From CAZKWG01 sp964615375 (GTDB lineage: Bacteria > Myxococcota_A > UBA796 > CAZKWG01), in NCBI GenBank assembly GCA_964615375.1, contig CAZTOW010000037.1:32906-96905 (forward strand): a DNA stretch of 64,000 nucleotides, given 5' to 3'. This document shows positions 15,735 to 23,840 of this stretch, piece after piece (positions within the stretch are counted from its first letter, which is position 1; each line of letters begins with the position of its first letter). The translations under genes and the position numbers were made by a program. The notes beneath the pieces are model-generated. The model made no database searches, was not told the DNA's origin, and saw nothing but the letters and a program-made list of their open reading frames with translations.

Positions 15735-16831
15735 GCAGCGCGCTCACCCCGTACCAGAGCGCGCCGCTGTCCAGGGTGCCGGGAGATTACCGATACCTCG
15801 AGGACATCGTGCGCATCGGCTACCCGATCCACGACGCGCGCACCTTCCTCAAGCGGCACGTCGGCAACGACATCAGCTACCGGCTGGTCGAGGCCGCCCG
15901 CGGGGAGAAGGTGGGTCAGGTGCGCTCGGTGGAGGTCCACCCGCACGGCGGCGGCGAGACCGTCTACATCCGCGCCCGGCGCACGCTGCCCGACGGCTCG
16001 CCCGCGACCTACTTCACGCCGGAAGACCTCGTGCTGATCACGGCGGACGTGATCACGGCCACGGGCGGCCCGGTGCCCTCGCTCCAGCCGCGTGACCACA
16101 TCGTGCTGCTGGTGCCCGTGCGCTCTTACCTGCGCTTCCTCCCGGGGATCTACCAGGGCGGCGCGCCAGCGCAGCGCATGGACGTGGCGCGGGCGGACGA
16201 GCGCTCGATCCGCCGCTGGGGCGCGCGCGACCAGGCCGAGACCACCTCGGTCACGGCGCGCTCGGCCGACCAGTTCCGGCGCTTCCTCCTCTTCTTCCAG
16301 CACATCATGACCACGGTGACCGACCGGATCGACCAGATCCCCTCGCTCACCGATCCGCTGACCGCCGACCCGAAGTTCCTCCCCTGGATCGCCTCCTGGG
16401 TGACCTTCGAGCTCGACGAGTCGCTGCCGCTGCACCAGCAGCGGGAGCTGGTCCGCCGCTCCATCCGCCTCTACCGCACCCGCGGCACCAAGGCGGGGGT
16501 GGAGGAGATGATCCGCGTGCTGACCAGCGCGCCCGTGGTCGTCACCGAGCGGAAGAAGCCCCAGCCCGCCGTCATCGGCGCGCTGGCGCTGGCGGGCGGC
16601 AAGAACGTGGACGACCGCTTCCTGCGGGACGAGCCGCCGGGCTTCTATCTGGTCCAGCCGGACCGGAAGCCGACCACCTTCTTCGTGCTGACCTTGGAGA
16701 GCCGCGACCGCTTCAAGCGCCGCTTCGGTGAGCGCGCGCCCACGGTCCTGCGGCGCATCTCGCAGATCGTCACCAACGAGAAGCCGAGCCACGTCAGCTT
16801 TACCATTCAATTCCAGGACGACCTGCTGTAG
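15731..16831 (+). CDS. Tail protein I-like baseplate component (366 aa)
   Basis: This is a Tail_P2_I family baseplate protein (Afp12-like). The signature region is YLRFLPGIYQ, followed by FRRFLLFFQHIMTTVTDRID, then LPWIASWVTFELDESLP and the RRSIRLYRTRGTKAGVEEMI motif. The C-terminus has a domain with FFVLTLESRDRFKRR. The N-terminal 120 residues are an extra domain (SYRLVEAARGEKVGQVRSVE) of unknown role. The start overlaps the stop of the J gene by four bases. Confidence 0.92.
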   Translation: MSSALTPYQSAPLSRVPGDYRYLEDIVRIGYPIHDARTFLKRHVGNDISYRLVEAARGEKVGQVRSVEVHPHGGGETVYIRARRTLPDGSPATYFTPEDLVLITADVITATGGPVPSLQPRDHIVLLVPVRSYLRFLPGIYQGGAPAQRMDVARADERSIRRWGARDQAETTSVTARSADQFRRFLLFFQHIMTTVTDRIDQIPSLTDPLTADPKFLPWIASWVTFELDESLPLHQQRELVRRSIRLYRTRGTKAGVEEMIRVLTSAPVVVTERKKPQPAVIGALALAGGKNVDDRFLRDEPPGFYLVQPDRKPTTFFVLTLESRDRFKRRFGERAPTVLRRISQIVTNEKPSHVSFTIQFQDDLL

Positions 16832-16848
16832 CGGGGACCGGGTGTGGC

Positions 16849-17781
16849 ATGAAAGATGAGCAGCTCCGCCGTTTGCTCCCGTTCGAGGGGCTCTGCATCA
16901 CGGCGGGTGATCTCCTGGACGAGCAGTCCTACCACCGCAAGAACGTGCAGCGGCACAACCTCTACCTGCACGGCCACGGCATCGTGCAGGGCCTGCAGGT
17001 CGAGCTCGAGCAGAAGGGTCAGGGCTATGTGGCCGTGATCCAGGCGGGCTTCGGCGTGACCCGCATCGGTCAGGGCGTGCTCCTGCCCGAGGCGGTGGGC
17101 GTGCAGCTCGAGGTCCCCAAGAAGGACGGCGAGTACATGCTCTGGCTCTTCCACACGGAGTCGCCGGACGAGGGGGATCTGCGGAGCGTCTTCGACACCA
17201 ACGAGAAGAAGCCCGCCCGCATGCGCGAGCGCTGCGCCCCCCGCCTGCACCCCATCGACGAGGAGCAGCTGGACGCGGTGGCGCTGACCCGCATCAACGT
17301 GCGCCTGGGCCGCATGGTGCAGGTGCTCCTGCCCGTGCCGCGCGCCGGGCGCCAGGCCCGCGCCGCCGAGAGCTACCTGAAGCCGCGCGTGGTCGAGTTC
17401 ATCCGGGTCAACAAGAAGATCCTCCAGAACCTCTTCCGCACGGCCCTGGTGGCGGAGCTCTCGCTGGGCACGCTCGGCTTCAACGCCGCGCTGGTCTCCA
17501 GCGAGTTCCTGCTGATCGAGGAGGGCACCAGCGACCGCGTGCTCTACCGCACGGCGGGCAGCCTCATCGCCTACGCCCACGACTTCTACAACCCGCTCCC
17601 GCGCACCATCGAGCGCATCGAGAAATTCAAGGAGTTCGTCCGCCGCGTACACGCCGAGGTCCCGGGCCCCGAGCAGGGCGACGAGATCTGGCTGCGCTGG
17701 TTCGACAAGTTCGAGCGGCTCCTCCAGCCGCTCCAGAAGATCTCCGAGGAGCTCGAGGCGACCGTCGAAGCGCAGCGATAG
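16849..17781 (+). CDS. Conserved eCIS-associated protein (310 aa)
   Basis: The N-terminal 110 residues follow a pattern I recognise from phage/eCIS-linked proteins: a 'PFEGLCITAGDLLDEQSY' start, then RHNLYLHGHGIVQGLQVE and IRIG/LLPEAVGV-type beta strands. The middle is less conserved. Residues 180-310 are helical (YLKPRVVEFIRVNKKILQN; a C-terminal coiled-coil-like segment). There is no signal peptide or membrane helix. The gene sits 17 bases after tail protein I and three bases before the next gene, so it belongs to the baseplate operon. A structural baseplate accessory or fibre-attachment role is plausible but not shown. Confidence 0.6.
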   Translation: MKDEQLRRLLPFEGLCITAGDLLDEQSYHRKNVQRHNLYLHGHGIVQGLQVELEQKGQGYVAVIQAGFGVTRIGQGVLLPEAVGVQLEVPKKDGEYMLWLFHTESPDEGDLRSVFDTNEKKPARMRERCAPRLHPIDEEQLDAVALTRINVRLGRMVQVLLPVPRAGRQARAAESYLKPRVVEFIRVNKKILQNLFRTALVAELSLGTLGFNAALVSSEFLLIEEGTSDRVLYRTAGSLIAYAHDFYNPLPRTIERIEKFKEFVRRVHAEVPGPEQGDEIWLRWFDKFERLLQPLQKISEELEATVEAQR

Positions 17782-17784
17782 TCC

Positions 17785-18699
17785 ATGGACCAGTACCAGC
17801 TCAAGGACCAGCAGACCGTTCAAGTCCGAGTTCAGGTCATCGACATGAACTCGTTCACGCTGGACCTGCGCGTGCCGACCTACCTGCCGGCCCGCGATCT
17901 CACGCAGCGCATCGCGCGCGACGCGGGGCTGGACGCCTACTGGCCGGACGGGCGGCGGCGGCTGTACTGGCTGCGGGCGCGCGGGCGCCTGCTCCAGGAC
18001 GGCGAGAATCTAGGTGATCTAGGCGTCATCAACGGGGAGCTGGTCTACCTGCTGCCCGAGCCCCCGGCGGGCAGCGGGGTGCTGGAGCAGCCCCCGGACT
18101 ACCCGGAGAACCGCGGCTACGCGGGCAAGGGCACGGCGCCCCTGCTGGGCAGCGTGTTCACCATCCTCCTCTGGGGGCTCGGCTGGGGCGCGGCGCTGAG
18201 CGTGGAGCGCACCGCCTGGACGGTCATGCTCCCCGGGCTGGGCATGGGCCTGCTCTGCTGCGCCTTCGCCCGCCACGCCTGGGGCGGGCAGGGCAGCGCG
18301 CCGCGGGTGGCGGCGACGGGGATGATCCTCTTCCTCTTCGTCCTGGTGCTCACCTTCCTGGCGCCGGTGCTGATCACGGGCGAGGACTGGCGCGCGGTCT
18401 ACTCGCAGAGCGTGTCCGGGCTGATCACGGGCATGGTGGGCGTGATGGTGGGCTGGCTGGCCTGGTGGGGCCCGGTCGAGCCGCTCCCGCCCCTGCAGCT
18501 CCAGCAGGCCGCGCCGGTCTCCGAGGTCGCGGCGGTCGTCCCCTGCGGCATCTGCGGGGGCAACGTGACCGTAGACGTGCGGATGGAGTGCAGCTACGGC
18601 TGCGGGCGCTACTTCCACACGGGCTGCTACAAGGCGAAGATGTCGGTGTATCGTGGCGATCCGCGGATGTGCGGGGTCTGCAACGCGCGGGTGGGCTAG
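17785..18699 (+). CDS. YukD-like Ubl, four-TM, C4HC3 zinc-finger protein (304 aa)
   Basis: Residues 14-92 fit the EsaB/YukD ubiquitin-like fold: FTLDLRVPTYLPARDL, then LYWLRARGRLLQDGENLGDL and INGELVYLL. Four hydrophobic segments follow at about 120-139, 143-163, 175-197 and 211-230. The C-terminus (254-299) is a zinc finger with spacing C-x2-C-x11-C-x3-C-x4-H-x2-C-x14-C-x2-C, the C4HC3 order of PHD and RING-variant fingers. The ATG is three bases after the previous stop, so it is the last gene of the eCIS run, and it converges on the ClC gene five bases away. Similar Ubl-membrane fusions occur in T7SS EccD proteins, but the attached zinc finger is unusual. Whether it acts in eCIS release, membrane docking or protein tagging is unknown. 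Confidence 0.75.
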   Translation: MDQYQLKDQQTVQVRVQVIDMNSFTLDLRVPTYLPARDLTQRIARDAGLDAYWPDGRRRLYWLRARGRLLQDGENLGDLGVINGELVYLLPEPPAGSGVLEQPPDYPENRGYAGKGTAPLLGSVFTILLWGLGWGAALSVERTAWTVMLPGLGMGLLCCAFARHAWGGQGSAPRVAATGMILFLFVLVLTFLAPVLITGEDWRAVYSQSVSGLITGMVGVMVGWLAWWGPVEPLPPLQLQQAAPVSEVAAVVPCGICGGNVTVDVRMECSYGCGRYFHTGCYKAKMSVYRGDPRMCGVCNARVG

Positions 18700-18704
18700 A
18701 TCAC

Positions 18705-20807
18705 CTAGTTCGTGATCTCGTCCTCCGGGATCAGCGAGTCCGTGATCGTCTCCTCGCCCTTGAGCATGCGGATCTGCCGACGAGGGCCGACGACGATGAG
18801 GCGATCGTCGGCGCCCAGGCGGCGGTCGGCGTCGGGGGCGACGCGGCGCCAGCGCCCGCGGGCGGGGTCGTAGACGCTGAGCGCGACCACCGTGATCCCG
18901 TGGAGCTGGGGCAGGCGGAGCTCGCGCAGCGTGGCCCCGGCGCGGGTCGGGCCCACGTCCACGGCGTCCAGGGCCTGGCCGTGGGGGAGCTCGACGAAGT
19001 CCGTGTGGCGGTCCTGCGGGCTCCCGCTGGTGAAGCCGGCCATGAGCTCGCCCTCGCGCACGACCATCGACTGCCAGGCGGCGACCACGTCGCGCTCGCT
19101 CAGCACGCCGACCATGTGCCCGCGCTCGTCCAGCACGGGCAGCTCGTCCACCTCCCAGCGGAAGAAGCCGCGCAGGGCCTGGCTCACCTTCGTCTCCTCG
19201 CGCAGGGGCGGCGGCTCCTGGTTGGCGATCTGGGAGGCCAGGCGCTCGGGCCCGGGGCGGGCGAGGTGGGGCTTGATGTCCTGGAGATCGACGCGCCCGC
19301 GGTAGAGCCCGTCCTGGTCCACGAGGTAGACCACGTCGATGGGGCGGGCCAGGAAGCGCGCCGCCAGCGCGGCGACGGGGGTGTCGGGCGAGGCGGTCTC
19401 GTAGCCCCCGGCGCGCAGCAGGTCGGCGGCGCGCACGCGGTCCAGCGCGGTCTGCTTGCGGGTCTGGCGGGAGGGCAGCCCGCGGCTCTCCAGGTCCAGG
19501 TCCAGCATGGAGCGCGAGCGCAGCGCGAGGTTGAGCAGGGCGGCGATGCCGTTGGCGAAGAGCAGCGGCGGCACGATCTCGTAGTTGCCGGTCATCTCGA
19601 AGAGCATGAGCGAGAGCGTGACAGGGGCGTGCAGCACCGCCGCGGCGAAGGCCCCCATGCCCACCATGCCAAAGGCCCCCGGGTCGCCGATCAGGTCCGG
19701 CGCGAGGAGCTCCGCCGCGCGGCCCACGAAGGTCCCGGTCACCGCGCCCATGAAGAGGCTGGCGGCGAAGAGCCCGGCCCCCGTGCGCCCGGCCGAGGTG
19801 ATGACGGTGGCCGAGAACTTGAGCAGCAGGATGACGCCGAGGGCCAGCACGCCGAGCTGGAGCTTCCCGGAGATCAGCGCCTCGATCCAGGCGTAGCCGT
19901 TGCCCATCACCACGCTGGAGCCGAGCGCGATGGCCCCCACCCCGAAGCCGGCCAGGGTGGTGCGCAGGATGGGGTGCAGGGGCACGCGCGCCATCTGGGC
20001 CTGGCCCACGGTCACCGCCCGCTTGAAGGCGGCGGCCAGCCCCGCGCTCACCAGCCCGAGGATCGCGTAAGGGACGAGCTCGAAGGCGTTCTCCAGCCGG
20101 AAGGCCGGCAGGTGCAGCGCCACGCGGTCGCCCAGCAGGGCCTGGCCCACCACCGTCGCCACCACCGTGGCCGCCACCACGGGGGCGAAGGTCTCCGCGG
20201 CGAATCCACCTAGTATAATCTCGAGCGCGAAGAAGGCTCCACCCAGCGGCGTGTTGAAGGAGGCGGCGATCCCCGCCCCTGATCCCGCGGCGACCAGGGT
20301 TCGGAAGTGGCTGGGCCGCACCTGCAGCACCCGGCAGACCTTGCTGGCCACCGCCCCCGAGAGCTGCACGATGGGGCTCTCGCGCCCCCCGCTGTGGCCG
20401 GACGCCACGGCCAGCAGGGTGGCGAGCGCGCTGGGCACGGCGTCGCGCAGGGAGAGCGGGCGCTGCTCGGGCAGGACCGCCCCCACCACGTCGGCCACGT
20501 TGAGCGGTCGGCGCTGGCGCGTGAGGAAGTAGAGGATGCAGGCCGAGACCAGCGCCACCAGCCCGGGCATCAGCGCCCGCCGCCAGGCCTCGGGCGGGTG
20601 CAGGGCCGGCTCGGCCGTGTCCAGGAGCAGGCGGCCCACCAGCACCAGCCCGCGGTCGAAGGCCGCCGCCACCAGGCCCGCCAGCAGCCCGATCACCACC
20701 CCCACCAGCACCAGCCGGGTGGCCTCCGTCTCGCGGAGCGCCTGCAGATCGGGGAGCAGGCGCCGCAGCGCGCCGGTGGTGCCTGGCCTCGCGGGCTCCT
20801 CGGCCAT
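18705..20807 (-). CDS. ClC chloride channel/transporter with CBS and TrkA-C domains (700 aa)
   Basis: Residues 1-430 form the ClC membrane domain with about ten or more helices. Ion-path motifs are recognisable but altered: GGRESPIVQ in place of GREGPxVQ (the gating Glu is kept), AGIAASFNTPLGGAFFALE, and GAGLFAASLFMGA in place of GGxFAPSLFIGA. A CBS pair (about 470-610, with VYLVDQDGLYRG and LPVLDERGHMVGVLSERDV) and a C-terminal TrkA-C-like region (RRLGADDRLIVVG) follow and should sense ligands. The chosen start at 20807 gives MAEEPARPG; upstream sequence in this frame is the divergent small gene. Chloride transport or H+/Cl- exchange in the inner membrane is inferred from the family. Confidence 0.9.
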   Translation of the reverse strand: MAEEPARPGTTGALRRLLPDLQALRETEATRLVLVGVVIGLLAGLVAAAFDRGLVLVGRLLLDTAEPALHPPEAWRRALMPGLVALVSACILYFLTRQRRPLNVADVVGAVLPEQRPLSLRDAVPSALATLLAVASGHSGGRESPIVQLSGAVASKVCRVLQVRPSHFRTLVAAGSGAGIAASFNTPLGGAFFALEIILGGFAAETFAPVVAATVVATVVGQALLGDRVALHLPAFRLENAFELVPYAILGLVSAGLAAAFKRAVTVGQAQMARVPLHPILRTTLAGFGVGAIALGSSVVMGNGYAWIEALISGKLQLGVLALGVILLLKFSATVITSAGRTGAGLFAASLFMGAVTGTFVGRAAELLAPDLIGDPGAFGMVGMGAFAAAVLHAPVTLSLMLFEMTGNYEIVPPLLFANGIAALLNLALRSRSMLDLDLESRGLPSRQTRKQTALDRVRAADLLRAGGYETASPDTPVAALAARFLARPIDVVYLVDQDGLYRGRVDLQDIKPHLARPGPERLASQIANQEPPPLREETKVSQALRGFFRWEVDELPVLDERGHMVGVLSERDVVAAWQSMVVREGELMAGFTSGSPQDRHTDFVELPHGQALDAVDVGPTRAGATLRELRLPQLHGITVVALSVYDPARGRWRRVAPDADRRLGADDRLIVVGPRRQIRMLKGEETITDSLIPEDEITN

Positions 20808-20870
20808 GCTGGACAAGTAGCCTCTCGGGCTCCATCGTGCGATACCATAGGTGGACTTCAGGAGGCCCCC

Positions 20871-21260
20871 TTGTCCGCAGCCGAGCTCGCCCAGCAGGTC
20901 CGTCAGCGCTTCCTCCACCAGCCCTTCGGGATCCTTCAGATCTGGGGCTTCGGGGTCTGGCGCCCCAACGACCAGAGCTGCGTGCTCGTGTCTACGCACG
21001 CCGACGGGGAGCGCCTCGATCTGGTCTATGTGCTGGAGGGCGGCTTCGGTCTCCCGGGCGTGATCTCGATCTGGGACCCGGAGACCCTCGTCGACGCCCC
21101 CGCCTGGGTGGGCCAGGGCGTGGCGATCACGGGCGCCTCGCGCGTCCGGGTCGAGGACCGCGAGGCCACCCGCGAGGGTGAACAGTTCCGCGTTCGCACG
21201 CCGCAGGGTGAGGGCGTCTTCCCCATCCCGCAGCTCCCTGCTTTGATCCTGGCGCGCTGA
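20871..21260 (+). CDS. Small cytosolic protein of unknown function (129 aa)
   Basis: The start is TTG 20871, supported by GGAGG at 20861-20865 and by good coding bias from there on. The protein begins SAAELAQQVRQRFLHQPFG and is mostly beta, with SCVLVSTHADGERLDLVYVL and a C-terminal VRTPQGEGVFPIPQLP. There is no signal peptide, membrane helix or known motif. It is divergent from the ClC gene, with 63 bases between the starts. I do not recognise the family. A 14-base tandem repeat starts at its 3' end and copies its stop codon. Confidence 0.6.
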   Translation: MSAAELAQQVRQRFLHQPFGILQIWGFGVWRPNDQSCVLVSTHADGERLDLVYVLEGGFGLPGVISIWDPETLVDAPAWVGQGVAITGASRVRVEDREATREGEQFRVRTPQGEGVFPIPQLPALILAR

Positions 21261-21288
21261 GTCTGGCGCGCTGAGTCTGGCGCGCTGA
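21250..21288 (+). repeat. 14-bp tandem repeat over the stop codon
   Basis: The unit TGGCGCGCTGAGTC is present 2.8 times in perfect copies. The first copy contains the TGA stop of the preceding gene, and each later copy repeats it. A similar 14-bp repeat with a different sequence lies at 51875-51937, also on a stop codon. Confidence 0.85.
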
Positions 21289-21334
21289 TCCGAATATGTG
21301 TACAGTCCCCGCTCCATCCCCCCTTGGAGGTCCC

Positions 21335-21949
21335 ATGCGTCCGATCCTGGCTGCTCTCCTGCTCGTGCTCGGCCTGGGCGGCTCGACCGCCCTCGCCGCC
21401 GATCTCGCGCTCCCCGCCGCCCTTCAGGGCAAGGCCGAGGTGCTCCCGTCCACCGACCCCGACTACGCGCGGGCCGATCTGACCAGCGCGGTCAAGCCCG
21501 AGGGTCAGGGCGGGATCAGCGCCGGCATCGTCGTGCGCCTGACCGAGGACATCCCGGTCTACCGCATGTGGAGCGGCCCGGACAAGAAGGACAGCCGCGG
21601 CAACACGAACCGGCTGGGGAGCTGGTGGAGCTACGACGCGCCCCAGGGCCCGGTCAGCGGCTACCGCGCCGACTACGAGATCTGTAACAGCTGGAACGAT
21701 CTGAGCTGGGTCGCGACGTGCACGCTCAAGAAGGGCTCGGTGGTGGCCATCGGACCGGGCCAGTCGGTCTCCGCCGCCACCTGCGGCGACGTCATGGGCA
21801 AGGAGAGCTACCCGGCGAACGCCGAGGACTGGCAGCTCTACGTGTCCAAGGCCTGGACGCGCACCAGCACGGAGCTGATCTGCCCGGCGGAGAGCGCCGA
21901 CTACCAGGCCAACCCCGACGACATCTCGAAGCCCAAGGCGGCGAATTAA
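21335..21949 (+). CDS. Exported protein of unknown function (204 aa)
   Basis: The start ATG 21335 follows GGAGG at 21326-21330. The first 22 residues are a clear Sec signal peptide (RPILAALLLVLGLGG, cleavage near ALAA-D). The mature protein has four cysteines, paired in sequence as CNSWNDLSWVATC and ATCGDV plus LICPAE, which suggests disulphides in the periplasm or outside. It has no enzymatic motif that I recognise. Confidence 0.65.
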   Translation: MRPILAALLLVLGLGGSTALAADLALPAALQGKAEVLPSTDPDYARADLTSAVKPEGQGGISAGIVVRLTEDIPVYRMWSGPDKKDSRGNTNRLGSWWSYDAPQGPVSGYRADYEICNSWNDLSWVATCTLKKGSVVAIGPGQSVSAATCGDVMGKESYPANAEDWQLYVSKAWTRTSTELICPAESADYQANPDDISKPKAAN

Positions 21950-22182
21950 GGCTGCTTGCTCCTGTTCTACGACAGCCGGATTTCGTCGTGGGGCGACACG
22001 AAGATCAGGGAGAGGATGGCGGCGTCTTACAGACCGTGTTGAGCCCCCATGGGGTGCGGGCGAGGCCCGCGCTCGGTGGTGGTGTCTCGGACGGTCGGAC
22101 CGGAGGAGCTGCGCTCCGGGATTGAGCTCCTCATCTTTGACGCAGGGCTCGCCATACAGTAAGCTGCTTTCGTGGAGGGAAC
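21950..22182. other. Intergenic region ahead of the RiPP-like operon
   Basis: There is no convincing gene in these 233 bases. A possible promoter is TTGACG (22137-22142), a 17-base spacer and TAAGCT (22160-22165), just upstream of a good GGAGG at 22174 and the ATG at 22183. The -10 match is poor. Confidence 0.4.
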
Positions 22183-22632
22183 ATGAGCAAAGTAGTCATC
22201 AGCGGTGGCGTGGAGTCTCAGCTTCCCGAGGTGCTCGCGCTCTGGCCCAAGGATTGGACGTTGGATGCGTCGATGACGCTCGATCTCGGCCTCTCTCTGA
22301 GGGAGGGGAAGTCCTTTGTCGCGACCGACGCGGAGAGCGGAAGGGTCATCGGGTTTCTGCGATACTCGGATCGTCTCGCGCCCGGCTCGCTGTACATCCA
22401 GCAGGTGCTGATCGCGCCCGAACAACAGCGCAGTGGCCTCGGGTCGGCGCTCGTGCGGCAGGTCGTCTTGCTCGCCTCGCAGGTGGGGGCTCGTCAGGTC
22501 CTCGTGGACACGCCCGAGGGCTCGCCGGCCGCGAAGCGTCTCGCGATGATGGGCTTTCATCCCATCGGCTCCGTGCAGGGCTTCTTCAGTCCGAATTTCA
22601 CCTCCGTGATTCACGCGCTCCGGCCAAGGTAG
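22183..22632 (+). CDS. GNAT-family N-acetyltransferase (149 aa)
   Basis: This is an acetyl-CoA-dependent acyltransferase. The central acetyl-CoA motif is YIQQVLIAPEQQRSGLGSAL (Q-x-x-G-x-G pyrophosphate loop), preceded by beta strands (VIGFLRYSD) and followed by ARQVLVDTPEGSPAAKRLAM. The length is typical. Its stop is 11 bases before the putative precursor gene, so they are probably co-transcribed. In microviridin clusters, MdnD is a GNAT that acetylates the modified peptide. A similar tailoring role is inferred here; the substrate is not known. Confidence 0.85.
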   Translation: MSKVVISGGVESQLPEVLALWPKDWTLDASMTLDLGLSLREGKSFVATDAESGRVIGFLRYSDRLAPGSLYIQQVLIAPEQQRSGLGSALVRQVVLLASQVGARQVLVDTPEGSPAAKRLAMMGFHPIGSVQGFFSPNFTSVIHALRPR

Positions 22633-22643
22633 GGAGGGTGCCC

Positions 22644-23012
22644 ATGTCCAGAGTTGAGCTCTTCATCGCGTCCGCGTCGCGGCCCGACATCGTAGCGCCT
22701 GTCGCCGACCTCGTCCTCAGCCCCGACTACCAGCCCCTGGCGCTGGACGGGAGCGGAGGTGGCAGCTACCCTCCCTCGATGCTCAGCGGTTGCTGTGAGA
22801 GCGACGGGAAGGAGGGGGGCAAGGACGGCAAGGAGGGTTCGGACGGCAAGGAGGACACGTCGGACGGCAAGGAGGACAGCAGCCGTCTCCGTTCGGTGGT
22901 GGAGGACCTTCAGGCGATGCGGGTGCTCCCCGTGGATCTGACGGCCGACTTCGTTCGGGTGGACGTCGTGAGGCCGGCCTTCGACGTGCGCTTCCTCGCA
23001 GGTCCCCGCTGA
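22644..23012 (+). CDS. Putative RiPP (graspetide-like) precursor (122 aa)
   Basis: This small protein has three parts. Residues 1-46 are a leader-like segment (SRVELFIASASRPDIVAPVA, then SPDYQPLALDG). Residues 47-80 are a hydrophilic core with a CC pair at 50-51 and four DGKE units (54-57, 61-64, 67-70, 74-77), plus Ser and Thr. Residues 81-122 are a follower-like segment (LRSVVEDLQAMRVLP, then VRVDVVRPAFDVRF). Alternating Asp/Glu donors and Lys/Ser/Thr acceptors are what ATP-grasp ligases join into lactams and esters. It is directly followed by two ATP-grasp-type genes. If true, a core between leader and follower would be unusual. It could instead be a non-RiPP protein with an acidic linker. 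Confidence 0.65.
   Translation: MSRVELFIASASRPDIVAPVADLVLSPDYQPLALDGSGGGSYPPSMLSGCCESDGKEGGKDGKEGSDGKEDTSDGKEDSSRLRSVVEDLQAMRVLPVDLTADFVRVDVVRPAFDVRFLAGPR
22803..22874 (+). repeat. DGKE coding repeats in the putative core peptide
   Basis: Four copies of a 12-base unit (GACGGCAAGGAG, the first as GACGGGAAGGAG) are spaced by 6-9 bases and encode DGKE. Near-identical codons suggest recent expansion of the core. Confidence 0.8.
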
Positions 23013-23015
23013 TAG

Positions 23016-23840
23016 ATGAATCTTCGGGGGCGCCTCGGATCTCCGCTTCTGGTGATCGGCGCGGCGGATGACGATGTCATCCCCGCCTTCCTCGCCTGGT
23101 GTGAGGCGGAGGGGATCGCCGCGCGCGCGCTGACGCGCTGGTCCGAGGCGCGGCTCAGCGTGCGGATCCCGGAGGCCTCGAGCGGTGAGCGGCCCGTCGC
23201 CACCTTGAGCCTGGGCGGGGATCGCCGCGCGCTCGACGCGGACGGGTTCTCTGGCGTCTGGGTCCGGGGGCTCCCGACCCCTCCGGAGGTCGACGACGCC
23301 GATCGTGACTACGCGCTCACGGAGTACTACTCGGTGCTGGTCACGGCGCTGCATGTCTACGATGGCCCGGTGCTCGGGCGCCCGCAGGTCCCCGTGGCTT
23401 CGCCTGCCCTCGTGTCTCCTTGTTCGCTCGCGCGTGACTGGAGCGGAGGGGGGGGCGTCAGCCTGTTCGACGCTGAGGCGTTGAGGTGCCCGACGCCTCT
23501 CCGAGCAGAGCTCCCCTCGGTGGAGGGGGGCGAGGCCGAGGATCCGGGGGGCGCCGTGGCAGATCTGCTCTGGATTCGGTTGGGGAAGGAGACGCTCCTG
23601 CTGTCCAGGGCCCAGGGGATGGCCGAGCCGACGCTCGAGGGCGCGTGGCGAGCCTGCGACGATCTGGCTCGTCGCCACGCCCTCCCCGTGGTGACCATGG
23701 CGCTGGCGCTCGAAGAGAGCGGGGGCGCGAGGCTCCTGTCCGTCCAGCAGACGATAGCGCCAGAGGTGTTGATTCGATACGCAGACTGGGCGTTCCCAGC
23801 GGTCATCTCTGCGATTGGCTCCTCGGGTGTGGCGCCATGA
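23016..23840 (+). CDS. Degenerate ATP-grasp-like partner protein (274 aa)
   Basis: This protein starts two bases after the precursor and overlaps the ATP-grasp gene by four. Its N-terminal half resembles the pre-ATP domain of its neighbour: LLVIGAADDDVIPAF, then FSGVWVRGLPTPPEV (compare YGGIYVRLITLARRP) and VLGRPQVPVASPALVSPCS (compare VVNRPGSGLSNSVKPFQ). The C-terminal part resembles the end of the ATP-grasp fold (LPVVTMALALEE, then PEVLIRYADWAFPAVI). The central Lys-containing strand and the E-x-N-P metal site of active ligases are not seen. It is therefore probably a catalytically dead partner, perhaps for precursor recognition. The family assignment rests on pattern similarity only. Confidence 0.6.
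   Translation: MNLRGRLGSPLLVIGAADDDVIPAFLAWCEAEGIAARALTRWSEARLSVRIPEASSGERPVATLSLGGDRRALDADGFSGVWVRGLPTPPEVDDADRDYALTEYYSVLVTALHVYDGPVLGRPQVPVASPALVSPCSLARDWSGGGGVSLFDAEALRCPTPLRAELPSVEGGEAEDPGGAVADLLWIRLGKETLLLSRAQGMAEPTLEGAWRACDDLARRHALPVVTMALALEESGGARLLSVQQTIAPEVLIRYADWAFPAVISAIGSSGVAP

Noticed and set aside
23..18699. Type VI secretion system
   Set aside because: Sheath genes are phage-type rather than TssB/TssC, a LysM baseplate protein and tail protein I are present, and no TssJLM membrane complex genes are seen.
18019..20835. Very long open frame on the minus strand parallel to the ClC gene
   Set aside because: It is a GC-bias shadow: its sequence is Arg/Gly/Pro-rich without motifs, while the ClC frame has clear family motifs.
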